In this document: positions 11,560 to 24,400 of the stretch, in pieces
Numbering within the stretch: the first letter of the stretch is position 1
Layout of the letters: each line of letters starts with the position of its first letter
NCBI GenBank assembly: GCA_014281115.1
Contig: JACONQ010000003.1
Coordinates: 3,596,001 to 3,660,000 of the forward strand
Direction of reading: 5' to 3'
DNA from: Laburnicola sp. R22_1
Lineage: Eukaryota > Ascomycota > Dothideomycetes > Pleosporales > Didymosphaeriaceae
DNA length: 64,000 nt
Position numbers and translations under genes: made by a program
The notes under the pieces: generated by a model
Told to the model about the DNA's origin: nothing
The model's database searches: none
The model's input: only the letters and a program-made list of their open reading frames with translations

Positions 11560-13310
11560 GGCCTTTTAATTACTCTTTTTAGATAATTTAATACAATTTT
11601 AGAATTGTCTTTGCACCCTACAAGCCTATTAATTAAGGTATTGCTAAGTAGCCTAATTAGCTTTCTATTTTATATACACCTCTGTAGCTTCTATGCGCGT
11701 AATATGCTTTTTTATAGTAATTAAGCTTTAAGTTATTAATTAGCTATTTAAATCTTCTTTTACTTATTTTTCTAGTAGAGTAATTATTATTTGTGGGTCT
11801 CTTATTAAGTAAGAAACTTATGTGCCCTTTGTACTTAAGCGAGCAACTAGATAATAGCTTTGCTATGCCACTTATTAGGTTGCTTAAAGGGCAGAGTCTT
11901 GTTCTTTATTTAGCGCCTTTTTTAGTTAATTAGCGCCTCTTAAAGACCCTGGTTTTTATGCTCTAGGAATTGCTTTTGTATAGAGATTATATGTATAGTT
12001 TGGCTAAGCTTACGCGATGCCTTAGTGGCAATATTCTTAATAGTAAAGTATAATAGTCGCTTAATTCTACGCTAGTCTAACGTGCTAAATATTAACGTAG
12101 AGCTCTTTTATAACTCTTGCTCTAGTAAAGTCTCTTAACTAAACCTCTTAAGGATAGTTAATAAATCTAGTAGCTAGATCCCTATATATTTAAAAGCTCT
12201 TATAATTAATTACGGCGTAGTAGTAGTAATCTAAAACTTCTAAAAAAGGATAAAGAAATCTCTCTTTGCAACTATTAATAGTTCTTAGCTTCTATAGAGA
12301 TATTGTAATAACTCTTATAAGTAAGTAGCTAAGAGAGACTTAAATACACAGATGTTAAGAGGCTATAATATGTAAGTTAAATAAGGAGGAAATATTATAA
12401 GGAGAATTCTATTCTAGTTATAGTAGTTAATAAAATCTATAGTAAGATAAGACCTATGACTATTAACTATTAGTAGTTAATATAATCGTCTAGCTTTTAG
12501 TTTTATACACTAATTAAATACCTATTTAAGCTATGCAATACTAATTTAATTATCTAACTAGCCAGAGGTTAATAAGATAATAAAGAATCTATAAGAGTTC
12601 CTATTAATTTCTTTAACCTAGCTTAATTATAGGGTCTTAGCGTTGAACCTATAGACTAGAGCTAAAATAATAATAGAGCTGTTAGCGCAAATATATACAA
12701 GTGTTAAAATCTACTTATAGAGAGCTATCTTATAGTGCCTGCCTTAGTTATTAACTTATATATAGAGGCCTATTAAACACCCTTTTGAAACAGCTAGTAA
12801 TACTAAGGAGAAAGCCTTTCTTATTTATATTATACGTATACTAAGGTTCTACACTATACTTTATAATCTTCTTATATAGAAGCTTAAGATAGAGCCTATA
12901 TTTTGCCTCTAAATTAGTATTATAGCGATTCCTATTAAGCCTAGTTAACTACCTTATTATTAAGTTCTCTTAGTAGCGCTTAATAAATTAATTAGCCTAC
13001 GCTATTAAGATATCTTTTTTAATAATATAGGACGCAAAAGTCCGTAATATTTAATATATAGGAGGTAGGCCACGCTTAGTAAGACGTTTAATATATTATA
13101 GGAGCTCCCTCTCTTTGTATTAGTTAAGATTTTATTAATTCTTATTAGTAACTTTGCGCGCGCGCAATACGCGTTAGTGTCTTTATATTAACATAGACTA
13201 TATAACACTAAATCTTTTTACTATTGTTGTATATATAAAATTTTCTTTTAGTCTTAGTAATTTAATTGCTATAATTGCAGCCTTAATAGGATCTATATTA
13301 GTAAAGTTAT
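11560..13310 (-). pseudogene. Decayed pogo/Fot1-type transposase (C3), interrupted near its 3' end
   Basis: On the minus strand the N-terminus near 13310 reads IDPIKAAI-x-AI, the usual start of Fot1-family helix-turn-helix domains. The first catalytic block at about 12817-12840 is NINKKGF (Asp to Asn), followed by a segment with TSG, a DNQ triplet and AQLKQVF. The gypsy element inserted close to the 3' end of the coding sequence. A Lys-rich tail (RPIKKKKLV) continues on the far side at about 4200-4347, apparently in frame once the insertion and one ACTAA copy are ignored. Many TAA/TAG stops make it non-functional. This is an independent family from A and B, judged by its different termini. 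Confidence 0.8.
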
Positions 13311-13385
13311 AGTATGGCAGAATTAGTGCGTTATATCTCTCTAGCGCGCGTTAACTAATTGCGCGTATTAACTACTAAGGTAGAG

Positions 13386-15516
13386 TACTATGTCTATGCG
13401 CGCAGCGTCTATATTTGCGCAGCGCCTAGGGAATACATACTTACTACTTTAAAGATAAGGTTATTATAATAGCTATAATAGCTATTGTTATAGAATTTTG
13501 TAATAGAGTAATAAAGTAATACTTATAATTAATATATACTATTTATATTTGCATAGAAGGTTAATAGTGTAGCTATAGAAGTTAACTTTAAGTAGAGCAG
13601 CTAGTGGAGCTTCTAGGGACGCTGTAATAGCTATAGAGCCGCTACTATATTTCTAGTGCTTAGGCTTTAATAGAGAAGGACCTAAAGCTTTACACTTACT
13701 TCTTTAGGTAGTTTAAAATACTCTCTTAGTGTTTTAGGCTTTAATTTAAGTAGTTCGTATAGTCTCTTTATTAGCCTTCTTCTTTTCTCTTACTACTTTA
13801 GCTGCCTTTCTTACTATACGCTTCTTCTTAGCTACCTTCTCCTTATAGAGCTTAGCTAAGGCAGCGAGCGCCTTATAATTAGCTTTTTAGAGTTGCTCTT
13901 TATACTCCTTTTTCTCTTTTATAGTCTACTATATATATACCTCTTTTATTTTATATAAAGACTAGAAAATAGTACTATTATAGTATTTCTGACGCTACTA
14001 TAAGTTAAGAGGTTTACTACGCTTTTTATACTTCTTTTTAATAGTAAAAGCCTCTTTTAGGCTATTATTCTTATAGTATAGCAGCTTATTTTATACTTAA
14101 AGTCTATAGAGCGTTTAGAAGAGTAACTTTAACTTTTTTATAGTAGTATCCTTTACTATAAAGTGTATAAGACACTCTATCTAATACTAGTTACTATTAG
14201 TAAGCACTAAGAACTATACTTTATTATTATTTTGCTATTTTAAGGTATTATCTATAAAGTGTATAAGTGTAACCCCTAGATCTATAGGCTATATACTAGT
14301 AGCTTTAAAGGACTTAAGAATAGTGTCTATCTTAAAAAAGGCCTATTATACTTTCTATAATAGTAGAAAGAAGTTTCTCTTCTTAACTAAGATAAGCTCT
14401 TAGGTCTTCTAAAAGTAAGTAGTAAGCTTCTTAGAGTAGAAGCTAGAAAGAGGTTTAAAGTAAATAATAGTAAGTAGCTAAAGTGTATAAGTTAAGTAAG
14501 GTAGAAAGATAGCTAGTAGTATATAATAGGCGTTATAGTAGTTAATAAAGTCTATTATAAAGTAACTACTATAGCTATTAAGTATAAGGAGACACTAGTC
14601 TCTCTCTTAGCACGCTTTTTGCTTTGTGCAGTAGTTAAAAACCTACTCTAGCTATACTAAACTAATATTGTTATTTGTCTAGCTAGATAGAGATATGGCA
14701 ATAAAGATGTTATACTTTCCTACTTTAATATTAGCTACCTAGGTTAACTATAGTAACCTAGATAACACTTAAAAAATAAAAGTAGGTAGTAAAGCACTCC
14801 TATTTGCGCAAATAGCTACTAGGAGTGTTATCTACTTATAAGAGCTGTTTTAGAGTAATATTTACACCTCCTTTAACTCTTATTACTATTAACTAAGCAC
14901 TTATTTTAAGCGTCCTATTACACTAATTGTAAAGCCCTTCTTATTTATATTATAGATGTTAGTTAGCTATATATTATACTACCTTATCATATAAAGTAGT
15001 AAATTAAAATATAGCTTATACTTAAAGTTTAAATTAGCTTTATAGCAAAGAAAGTCTATTCTAAAGAACTATTTAGAGGCAAGATAATTGCTTTATTAGT
15101 ATAAAAAGCGCGTTACCTAAGCGTCGCTTATAGGCTCTATAGCTATTAAGAACGCGAAATTTTATATTATCTCTCTTATAGAAGGTAGCGCTTTCTTTAT
15201 AAGGTCTTCAATATAGTTTATAAGTTTTATCTATTATTATAGGCTAAGTTTATATTAGTTAGTTTTCTAGGCTTCTTATAAGCCCTAACAGCCTTAATGT
15301 CTTTAGAGTAGTGTAGTTCTATTTATATTTAACTAATTAGCAATTGCTTAGTAGATAAATTATTCTCCTTCTTTAAGCGATTAAATTGCTGTAAGCGCAT
15401 CCTTAATAGCTCCTATAGTAGTAGAATTATAATATATTAAAGTTTAGGATTAGTCTAGTGTTTTAGTATTTCCTAGATACTACGCAAACATAGGCGCTGC
15501 AGGCACAGGCACAGTA
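13386..15516 (-). mobile_element. Fot1/pogo-like DNA transposon, copy B, complete but mutated
   Basis: A 2,131-bp element with imperfect terminal inverted repeats of about 50 bp at 13386-13436 and 15463-15516. Both read inward from TACTATGTC or TACTGTGCC and differ mostly by transitions. It is the second copy of family A and supplies the full structure missing from copy A. The left TA at 13386-13387 is shared with C3; the right TA is at 15515-15516. Confidence 0.92.
13590..15425 (-). pseudogene. Decayed pogo/Fot1-type DDE transposase (copy B)
   Basis: Minus-strand frame from near 15425. The N-terminus reads AIKDALTAIQ-like then a helix-turn-helix with NRTTLLQRH, followed by the IEDL-x-LPSIREIIQNFA segment typical of Fot1/pogo transposases. 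The first catalytic block at about 14929-14957 is NINKKGF (Asp to Asn). A QTNNNISLVQLEQVF segment follows, then a basic tail with KVAKKKRIVRKAAKVV near 13750-13850. Stops are TAG/TAA at Gln or Trp positions. The length, about 610 codons, matches copy A and suggests few large deletions. Confidence 0.85.
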
Positions 15517-16460
15517 TTAAATTATCTAACTACTTAGCTAAGTTTGGCCAAGCTAGTTTATCTAAGTTAACTATATTAGATACGGCACCTATATATAGTA
15601 AACTAGAACCTTTCCTTTATATAAAAAGAGGAGGCACTTTTTAATTAATGAAAAATAATAGTTCTTATCTTTAATGTCTCTATTGCGTCTAATTAATATC
15701 TTCCTCTAGGGTAATAATTTGTCTAATATAGTATATAATCCTTTCCCTTTAGCTCTAAACTCGGTCCTATCCTATTAGGTCCGGCTAGACTAACATCCGT
15801 CCCTATATTACGAGCCACCCTACAACACAAGCCGCATTTCTAATTTAGACTTATAGTAAGCCTCCCTCGTAAGTTAATAAAGATATAGTCTATACCCTAC
15901 TATTTTATAGCCCTTTTTCTTTAAAAGGAAGATACTATTAAGCTATAGGATTATATAGGCTAAGTTGCAGAAGACTGTCTCTTTAGTGGCAATTCTCTAC
16001 ACGTCCAGGCTATTATTAAGAAACTAGAAATAAAGAAGGTTAAGCTGCAAGGATATCGCTTGCGATAATATAACTACTTGTCTAGAATGTTTAATAGTAC
16101 GTATTGTGCACACTTTGTAATATAGCTCTAAATATTTTATAAAGGCAGTCTAAGTAGTTATAATTTAGGTACTATAGAAGAGGCGCTATATAAGTTTCTT
16201 ATAAAGAACGTAAATAGAGTAATAAATAAAAGAAAGTGTCTAATCTAGATAAATAGACTTAATAACTAAATGCTGACTGTAAACTATATTAAAGCACACT
16301 AAATAGTAGCTAATAGTATACTAACCTCTAATACTATAACATAGATATTAGACATACATACTAATACCACATTAGAAGCGCATATAATAACTATTATAGA
16401 ATAGAGACTAGAGACCTATATATAGAATAAGACTAATAAGATAGGGGCGCAACTATCTAA

Positions 16461-16480
16461 AGGGGGGATGTGAATAACTA
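16461..16480 (+). promoter_or_regulatory. Possible polypurine tract and LTR start
   Basis: AGGGGGGATG followed directly by TGTGAATAAC (from 16469) has the form of a polypurine tract abutting an LTR that begins with TG. It is preceded by a frame ending LSKGGM, which resembles the C-termini of copia polyproteins. I could not find a matching second LTR or a terminal CA, so the call is tentative. Confidence 0.3.
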
Positions 16481-19400
16481 CTACTAGTCGCTAAAGCTAT
16501 TTTATAGTATATATAATAAGACTCTTAAGTAACTAGTAGAGTATATTTATAAGCATGCCCTTGTATATATTAAAGTAAGAGTATCTTTAAGCAAAATACT
16601 CTATATTATAGACTTAATTGTTAGGATCTCTATCTGCGTGCTTGTTTCGCTAGCTCTCTATCTATGCCTTTATAGTAGAATATATCCTAATAGGATATAG
16701 GCCTTAGAGAGGTTTGCCGCGTTTTAATAAGAGGACTATATAGATAGTGCATTAGGCATTATTTCTTACTCTAATTATTAGCACCTACTCTTAGTAGTCT
16801 ATAATAATACTATATAGAATAGAGTAACAGCGCTACATTACTCTGTCTACGCACACTATATTTACGCCTTCTACTACTAGAAGTTTAAGTGCTATAACCT
16901 ATTAGTGTATATTATACTATATATAATAGTATACTATACTAGGTGTATAATTATTAACTTATATTTTAGTATATACTCTATTATAGAATAGTATAATTTA
17001 AACTTAGTATTTTCTCTACTATTACCTTTGCTATAGTTAACAATTAGCACAAATCTAATAAGAATTATACTATTTCTATAGTGTGCCCTACGCACGTTCT
17101 AGTTTATATTACTAATAGATAGATACACTAGCTAGTAGAACGTGTTACTATATAAGATTGTAAGAAGTATTTTATTAACTAATATTACTATTAGAATTAT
17201 AGTAGACCCGCTTAGTAGCTTATATTATATATCTCACTACTAGTTGCCTATATATAGTTTGTTATATACTTATACCTTCTTAGTCTTATCTTTATATAAA
17301 TAAATAAGTTTATAGTGTATATTATATTTATATAGTGTATAATCTATTAAATATTACACTATATTAGCAATATCGCAGAATAGAAATTTCGCTAATATAG
17401 ATTCTAAATTACCTTTATCTCCTTAGATTTCTACCGTTTTAAGTCAAAACCTGTTATCTACTATTCTCGCTAGGAGGCTGTCTAGTTTATTAGCCTATTA
17501 CTAACTATTATTAAATAATAGCAACTCGTGTATTAGTTATAATCTTTAGTTACAGAATATTTAATTTATATCTTCCTATATACTATAAAATCTATTCTAT
17601 TTAGTTTAACTATTTTTAGTTCTAGATAAATAATTATAGTTTATTATACGCGTACCTACCAAATATTTATTTTAACTATGCATTCTTCTTGCACTCTATC
17701 TATCTGCGTATTTATAGTAGGTCTAATATAACAACGCTAGTAACATTACTAATATAATACTACTTCTATTTCTACTAGTAGTAGAGCCCTTAAAGCCTAT
17801 TTATATGTTCTTGTGTTTATCTAAGTAGAGCGACATAGTAGGTAAATGTGCACTAAACTTAACATTATCCTTAACCTTAGATATATACTTAATATCTATT
17901 AGAGTAGTCTTCTATTATATATTGCGGCGTATTAGTGTGCCTAGACTAGGAAGATTTATATTTAATGTGTCTGTCTAGTAAACACTATTATTCTAGCCAA
18001 TATAAATTAGATTTATTAACTATTAGCAACTAGCGTACTATACTATTTATATAGTATGCGGCTCTTCTATTTTTATTAACTTATAGGGTGGGTAGGGACT
18101 ATATTTTCTATATCCTCTCTATATTAAGATTGCAATAATATACTCTAAGTTATAAACCTTAAATAGCACCACCTATATTTAGCTATAATATATACTATTA
18201 TTATATCCAGACGGCGTTATTCTATACTTAAAGTAGTTAGAGAGATAGAATAATATATTATGTTAGGTACATAGTATATATCTAGCTAAACAGTTACGCT
18301 AGATTTAGATAGTTATCCTTAGGCTAAATATTAACTTGCTCTCTTTTATATACACGTTTATAAATTTCGTAAATTACGCGTACACTCGCTACGCGATTCT
18401 AATTTGTACTACTATATATAGTATAAGTTATATCTAATTATTATCTATACGTATGTTGGCCTAAGCTACTTTATAGTTATAGTTGTAGTAGCTAATTAGT
18501 AGTAGTCCTAAATAGGCTTAGAGAAATTAGAAAAACTTAACTAGTGGTTAAATATACTAGGAAGCATAAAGAGAAATATAATAATATTCTAGCTAAATAC
18601 AAATATTAAAGAAACTCTCTTAAGCTTAGCTTTTTTAATATTAGCTTCGCGCTAAATTAAATTTATAAGACAGTTCTATATATCTAAAGCACGTGTTATT
18701 AGAGATGTATCTTATAATATAACTGTATCTAATATAAGCGGCATTTAGGCTTTTAATCTTCTTAAATCTTTGCTAAATGCGTAAGTTTAAAATATTTACT
18801 AAGGTCTTCTAAGGCGCTAAACAAGTATATGCAAATTTTAATAGGCGCCTACTTATTCTCTAAATAAATAAAATATAACTTTAGTTTTTTCTTCTTATAA
18901 ATAGATACCTTAGCTAACTCTAGACCTATATCTAGAGGGTTAACAGCCTCTAGTAATTTCTTTTACTTAACTAAGCTTGCCATCTATTAGATTTGTTAAT
19001 TTTTACCTTTCTTAACTTTGTAGTAAGCAATAATAGTATTATTAGTAGCGCTGCGTTAATAAAATTCTTCTTTAACTAACAACCCTAGTAATAATAGGAT
19101 AGATTTAATTAAATAATTATATTTTAGCATTCTCTTAGAGTAGCGCTAAAGCCTTATACTTACTACGTGATTAAATAGTACACCTAATAGTTGTTACTAG
19201 ATATCTCTCTTTATCTACTCTTAGTCCTATTTCTTTTTAATACTAATCTATAGTCTGTGTCTTAGCTACTGTCTCTTATTATAAATCTCCTTATCTAGCT
19301 TTTTATATATCTTCTATCGCAACAGCTTACCTTTATATTTTTTCTACTTTTAGAAAAGTCTTTAGATTTAAGAGTCCTAGTTTACAGATGTAAATTATTT

Positions 19401-19506
19401 AGGGGTTAGGTACTATAGCTAACCTAGATTAATTTATTAGCTTATTCTATATACTACCTAAATAAAATCTTAACTAATTGTTATCTAATATAATTATAAC
19501 CCTACG

Positions 19507-19603
19507 CCACTCTACTTTCCTCTACTCTACTTCTCTCTACTTCACTTCTCTCTATTCCACTTTCCTCTATTTTACTTCCCTCCATTCCACTTTCCTTTAC
19601 TCT
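19507..19603. repeat. Pyrimidine-rich minisatellite-like tract
   Basis: About 97 bp of imperfect CTCTACTTC/CTCTATTCCAC-type units, almost pure pyrimidine on the plus strand. The units are degenerate, 9-18 bp apart. No coding content. Confidence 0.75.
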
Positions 19604-21218
19604 TTTTAGCCTTACCCCTTACTATATAGAGGAGCTCGCGATCTTAGAGGTAGATTATTTAATTCTATTATCTTCTAATACGCAAACTAATAGCGCTCTT
19701 ATTATAATTAATGCAAAACTTAAATAATTAAAAACTAATAGTTTAATACTAGGCGATTAGGAAGTATTAAAGAAGAATCGCCTAACGCTTATTTAGGGTA
19801 ACGCTCCTAAAGACTAAGAAAATATAATATAATAAAAGCGCTAAGCTTATCGCGTATATAGCTAAGTTTAATATGTAAATAAGTATATATTTCTTACTAC
19901 TATATTAGCTATCACGCTAATAAAATATACTAAACTAAGCTTTAATAAAGTTCTTAAGTATCTTATTTATCTTAGCAGCTACAAGCTAGATTATCTAAAC
20001 CTAGGTCTAAAAGCCTAAGAATTTTTTAAGTATATAGCTATATAGTAGGGCTTCCCTAGGTCCCTTAGTTATATAGACTTTATAAAGCCTTTATTCCCTT
20101 AAAGTTAATAACTTAACCCTCTTTTAGAAATAATAAAAGGCTAATACTAGATAGGCAAAGCACCTAGATGTAAGTAAGCAATAGTAGTTCCGCTTACACA
20201 TATTAACTTCTTTAACGATAGAAATTTAATTTGCAGCTTTTAATATATCGCTTAATAATATTAATATATTATTTTAAATAATGTATAAGAGAATTATAAC
20301 AAGCTAGTAATAAACTAAGAAGAGAGGACAAGGAGAGAGAATATTAAGTTTTGTAACTACTATAGTATCTACCAGCGAACTAGACTGCTATTATATAATT
20401 ATAGTTAGTCGCGAAGATATAATGCGAAGTCTTTATTAACTTAGGCTTAATAGGCTTAAGCTTTAGTAAATTTAATCGTAGCTCCTAGCACTTTATAAAA
20501 GTGCTATAGAGTAATATAGAACTTCCTTTCTATTTTATTTACCTATTCCTCTTAGACTATAGCTTAATCTATCCTTTAAACTCTTACAAATCTGTCCTTA
20601 AAGATAATTTACTTTACATGCTTTTTACTATTATATAACCTATCCGCTTATTGCTATATATTATAGACTATCTAAGTTATAGATTAGTAGTATAATAAGA
20701 CTTCCTAGATTTGCCTATTTACTATTTACTCTACTACTTACGCATCTCCTTATATATTTACTTAAGCTATTACATCTATATTATAGCCTTTTAATAACAC
20801 CACTATATTAGCTAGTTTACGTAATGCCACTCTCGCAAATAAGAAGTTTCTATAAGGTACTAAAGCAAAAGTATAAAAGTTAAAGATTGTAAAAGGTGTG
20901 CTAAGTTACTATGTGCTGTCTATATAGGCTTGTTAGTATATCCTATAGATATCTCTACTTTAGAGGACTAAGTTAAGAATGTGCCTTATAAGTGCTGCGA
21001 TATAAATACTACGTACTTTAGGCTTAACACAATTTATGCTATAAGTCTAAGTAGAAATAATATACGCAAAAACCACCTCTTAAAGTTTTAATAGCAGGTT
21101 TAAAAAAAGTATTACTATCTAATATTAGACTATAATAAATTGTAAGCCTAGCTTTAGAATTTCTATAGCCCTACGTAGTAGGATAGTTACATAATAAGAC
21201 TATACTAGCCTATATTAG

Positions 21219-21437
21219 TATTAGATTAAAGGGTTTATTAATAAATAAAGTCTATATCTTAATAATGCGTAATGTTAGTTATTGTTATTCTTTTAAGGTG
21301 TCCTCCCTCTAGAGGTCTACTTGTGCGCTGTTTTGGTTCTTGGCTAATACTCCATACTATCCCTATTTAGGTAGGGGCTGTTTTATCTCTCTCCTGCCAC
21401 TCACAATAGTTGTTTAGATTACCTATCCAATCTAATA
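21219..21437 (-). repeat. 3' LTR of copia-1
   Basis: 219-bp direct repeat of 26504-26722. Its plus-strand ends are TATTAGATT and TCTAATA, against TGTTAGATT and TCTAACA in the partner, i.e. both termini carry a G-to-A or C-to-T change. Confidence 0.95.
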
Positions 21438-21499
21438 CACCTCCTTAGCTCGGCGACCTCGCCTTAAGCTATTCACTATTTATTCTTAGGTAATTTAGA

Positions 21500-24400
21500 A
21501 TGTCTTAGTATTTACTATTCTCCCTAAGGCTTTAATCTTTTGTGTTATCGTATATATTTCTCCTTACTCTACAATTATTCGGTCCTTCACGTTTGCTAGT
21601 CCTACTTAACTTAGGAACTAGGGCTAGGTCCTAATAGAAAGAGTCTTAGTAAATCTATCGGCGATTATATTACTTAAGGGGGCATATATTACTCTAATTA
21701 ACTTTCTTTTTGCCTTCTGTTGTAGCCAGTAATTATGGATATCCACATATTAGAGCTTAGTTGTTAGCTAAGAGATCTTCTTATTAATTAGCCGAATTGT
21801 CTGCTTGTTATCGCACTAAATAGTAATTACTAGGTCTTCTAGTGTTACTTAAAGTTCGTTAAGCAGCATCCGCGTAAACATAGCTTCCTTAGCTACTTGG
21901 GATAGTGCTAAAAGCTCTGCCTTAGTTATTAAAGTAGTAACTATATTCTGCTTATTAGCTCGCTAGGCGATAAGACCACTAAATAGTTTAATTGCGTACC
22001 CTTAGAAACTCTTCCTATCTATTATATTATCTATAAACAATACGTCGCTAGCTATAATAAGACTATTATCTCCTCTAAACTCTAGGGCGTATATTTATAT
22101 AGAGTGTAGGTATAAGAGAACGCTATTAGTTGCTTGTTAATATGTTAAGCTTAGATTCGTAAGGAAGCGGGCAAGTTATAAGATAGCGAATATAATATTA
22201 GGGCGTGTATTTACTACTACAAAGAATAAAGAGCTAATTTTGCGTTAGTATAGGTTAATCTCTCTATGTGTTACAAGGTCTATGCGGCTAGTAAGCTCTA
22301 TTCGAGCCATTAGGGTATTGTGGCAAAGGTTATAATTAGTTGCGAGTTAGACAATTTTATTAATATACGCGGCTTATAATAGCCATATCTTCTACTAGAT
22401 TTAGTCTCTTATTACCTCTATTCTAAGAAACTATCTCAAATTCCCTTCTCCTGTTAGACTGTATTTCTTCTAGAGATTCTTCACGACCTAGTCTGCTAGT
22501 GTACGGTTTCGTGAGTAATACGCGAGAATAATATTATTAATGTAGAAGAAGATAAACACCCCTTTTCGTACCATGCAATATGATTCGTGTAGAACTACAG
22601 AGAAACCAAGCTCTGTGAGGTAGGCGGTGAAGTCCCTTTGCCATAGTAAGGGTGAGATCCGCAGGCCATACAGCGCCTTTTAAAGCTAAAGTATCGTGCC
22701 TAGACGTGTATACCCGCGTGGCATTCGCATGTAGATAACACAATTAATTAATGTATGTACGAAAGCATTGGTTACGTCGTACTACTTTAGCTCTAGGTTA
22801 AATCAAGCAGCAATAGCCATTAGTATCCTAAACAATCTTCCTGCGAGTGTGGCGGCATAGGTCTCTTAGGCGGTAACATTGTTCTATTAATTGCCTTAGA
22901 CAACTAGCCTTGCCTTATACTTCTAGAAGTAGTGGTGCTAATTAAGCTTATAGGTATATACCCATATTAAATCTAGTATCTAGATCCCTTCTTATCTTGC
23001 CTAAATAGTAGGCATCTTAGTCTATAACTTCGTTTGTTTGTGGCTATTAAGGTGTTCTTTCTTAGCTTTCTTAAAGAGTATATAGAGTAGGTGCGTAGGC
23101 TTAAGCCTATTTAGAGGAGGTGCTAGTAACAGTTCGCTGTAATAAGGCTAATAGCCTTTTATTATTATGCGTTTAATACTTATATTATTTAGTTTCTTCT
23201 CCTCTACTTTATAAATATAACCTACTTTAGTACTAGCTATAAAGGCTATAGCTTATAGTGTAGTGGCTTTTACTTTACTAGGTAAGAAACTAAGTAAAAA
23301 TTAGAGTCTATTTAGATTGTAAGAGAGGGGCAACTAGGGATTAACTAGCTTTCTTTCCTCTTTACGTAGGAGGGCTCTCTTAATAGGGCTAGGGCAAGGC
23401 AGGGCTAGATCTAGCTTCTAATTATCTCTAGCGCTAGGCAGCGAGTTAGGGCACTGCTTGTATCTATCTAAGCTTATTAGTTACGCTAATAAGGCTGCTA
23501 GTAGTAGTGTACTTAGTGGCGTCGGGTAGGGTATAACCTTCCTCCCGCGCTCGTCGTACTAGGGTGTCCCCACTTACTTAGAAGGAGAGTCGTCTGTCGC
23601 TTTGTCCTTATAGAACCTACTTATAGTATTGTTCTATTATAATAGTGAAGGCGGTAGCTCTATTATTCTAATCTAAGTTGCAGTTTCTTTAAGGGTACTA
23701 TGTATAAGATTGTCTATAATGTGTTTTATATCTTTATTAAAGATACTATCTTTGTTAAACACTATATTATAGGTGCTAATAATCTTGCCTATTAATAGTA
23801 TCTATATTCTAAAGATGTTTAAGGAAACGTAATCTACTAAGTATCTAATCTATGCCTTTAGATTAAGTCTTTATAGACGTTCTTTGTCACGCTTTATATT
23901 ATCTATTATAGCAAAGGCCTTACAACTATATACTTATAGATAGGATTAGTTTAGTTTGCGTAGAGACGTAACTATTCTATTTTAAAAGGTGATAGCGGTA
24001 AAGAACGCTTTATAGGACGTCTTCTAGTAATTTAAATACTTAGGTATTCGATTGTATAGGTATACGGCGGTTCGAGTTACTTTAGGCCATACTTCCTATA
24101 GTAGATTCGCGTTAAGGCGCATTGCACGAGCTTTCTCCTTTACTATACCTTCTGAGTGTTTAGCTCCGCCGTTTTGGGCTTAGGTATTAGGTGCTAAGGG
24201 CTCGACTGCTATACCTTGCTCGTCCCTCTACCTCTAGGCTTTGGCTAAGCGAAACGTCTTATTATTAGTCTTAATAACTTTAACTATAATCCTAAATTAG
24301 TTCTTTATAAATGTGATAAATGTTTAGAGGGTTTTAATAATTAATCTGGCAGGTTAGTTATTTTTAAAATAGAAATCCCATAGCATACTAATAACTCTAT

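Larger units (their letters stand above)
4047..13387 (-). mobile_element. Fot1/pogo-like DNA transposon C3, split by a gypsy retrotransposon
   Basis: The two ends of this element are separated by a 7.2-kb retrotransposon. The left terminal inverted repeat at 4047-4092 begins TACCCTGTCTTAGTAGTTAA. Its partner at about 13343-13387 reads TACTCTACCTTAGTAGTTAA when complemented, and every difference over about 45 bp is a transition. Without the insertion and one copy of its target duplication the element would be about 2.13 kb. Both terminal TAs are shared with neighbours (4047-4048 with C2, 13386-13387 with B). Confidence 0.88.
15517..21213. other. Unassigned decayed DNA between copy B and copia-1
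   Basis: AT-rich DNA with the same stop-laden look as the neighbouring relics but no family motif that I can name. A slightly GC-richer patch at about 15740-16090 reads in several short frames without a domain. At 16461-16480 a purine run followed by TGTGAATAAC resembles a polypurine tract plus LTR start (listed separately). A low-complexity pyrimidine tract lies at 19507-19603. Long frames can be read if TAG/TAA are treated as Gln (for example 17830-18438), but stop density there is no lower than chance for this composition, so I make no gene call. Confidence 0.5.

Noticed and set aside
17830..18438. 200-codon frame readable if TAG/TAA are taken as Gln
   Set aside because: Stop frequency (about 7-8 percent of codons) is what chance gives at this AT content, and no family motif appears.
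22537..22743. 68-codon open frame on the minus strand
   Set aside because: It overlaps the copia-1 RT in a different frame. The frame with RMPRGY, KALYGL and SPLLWQ is the real one.
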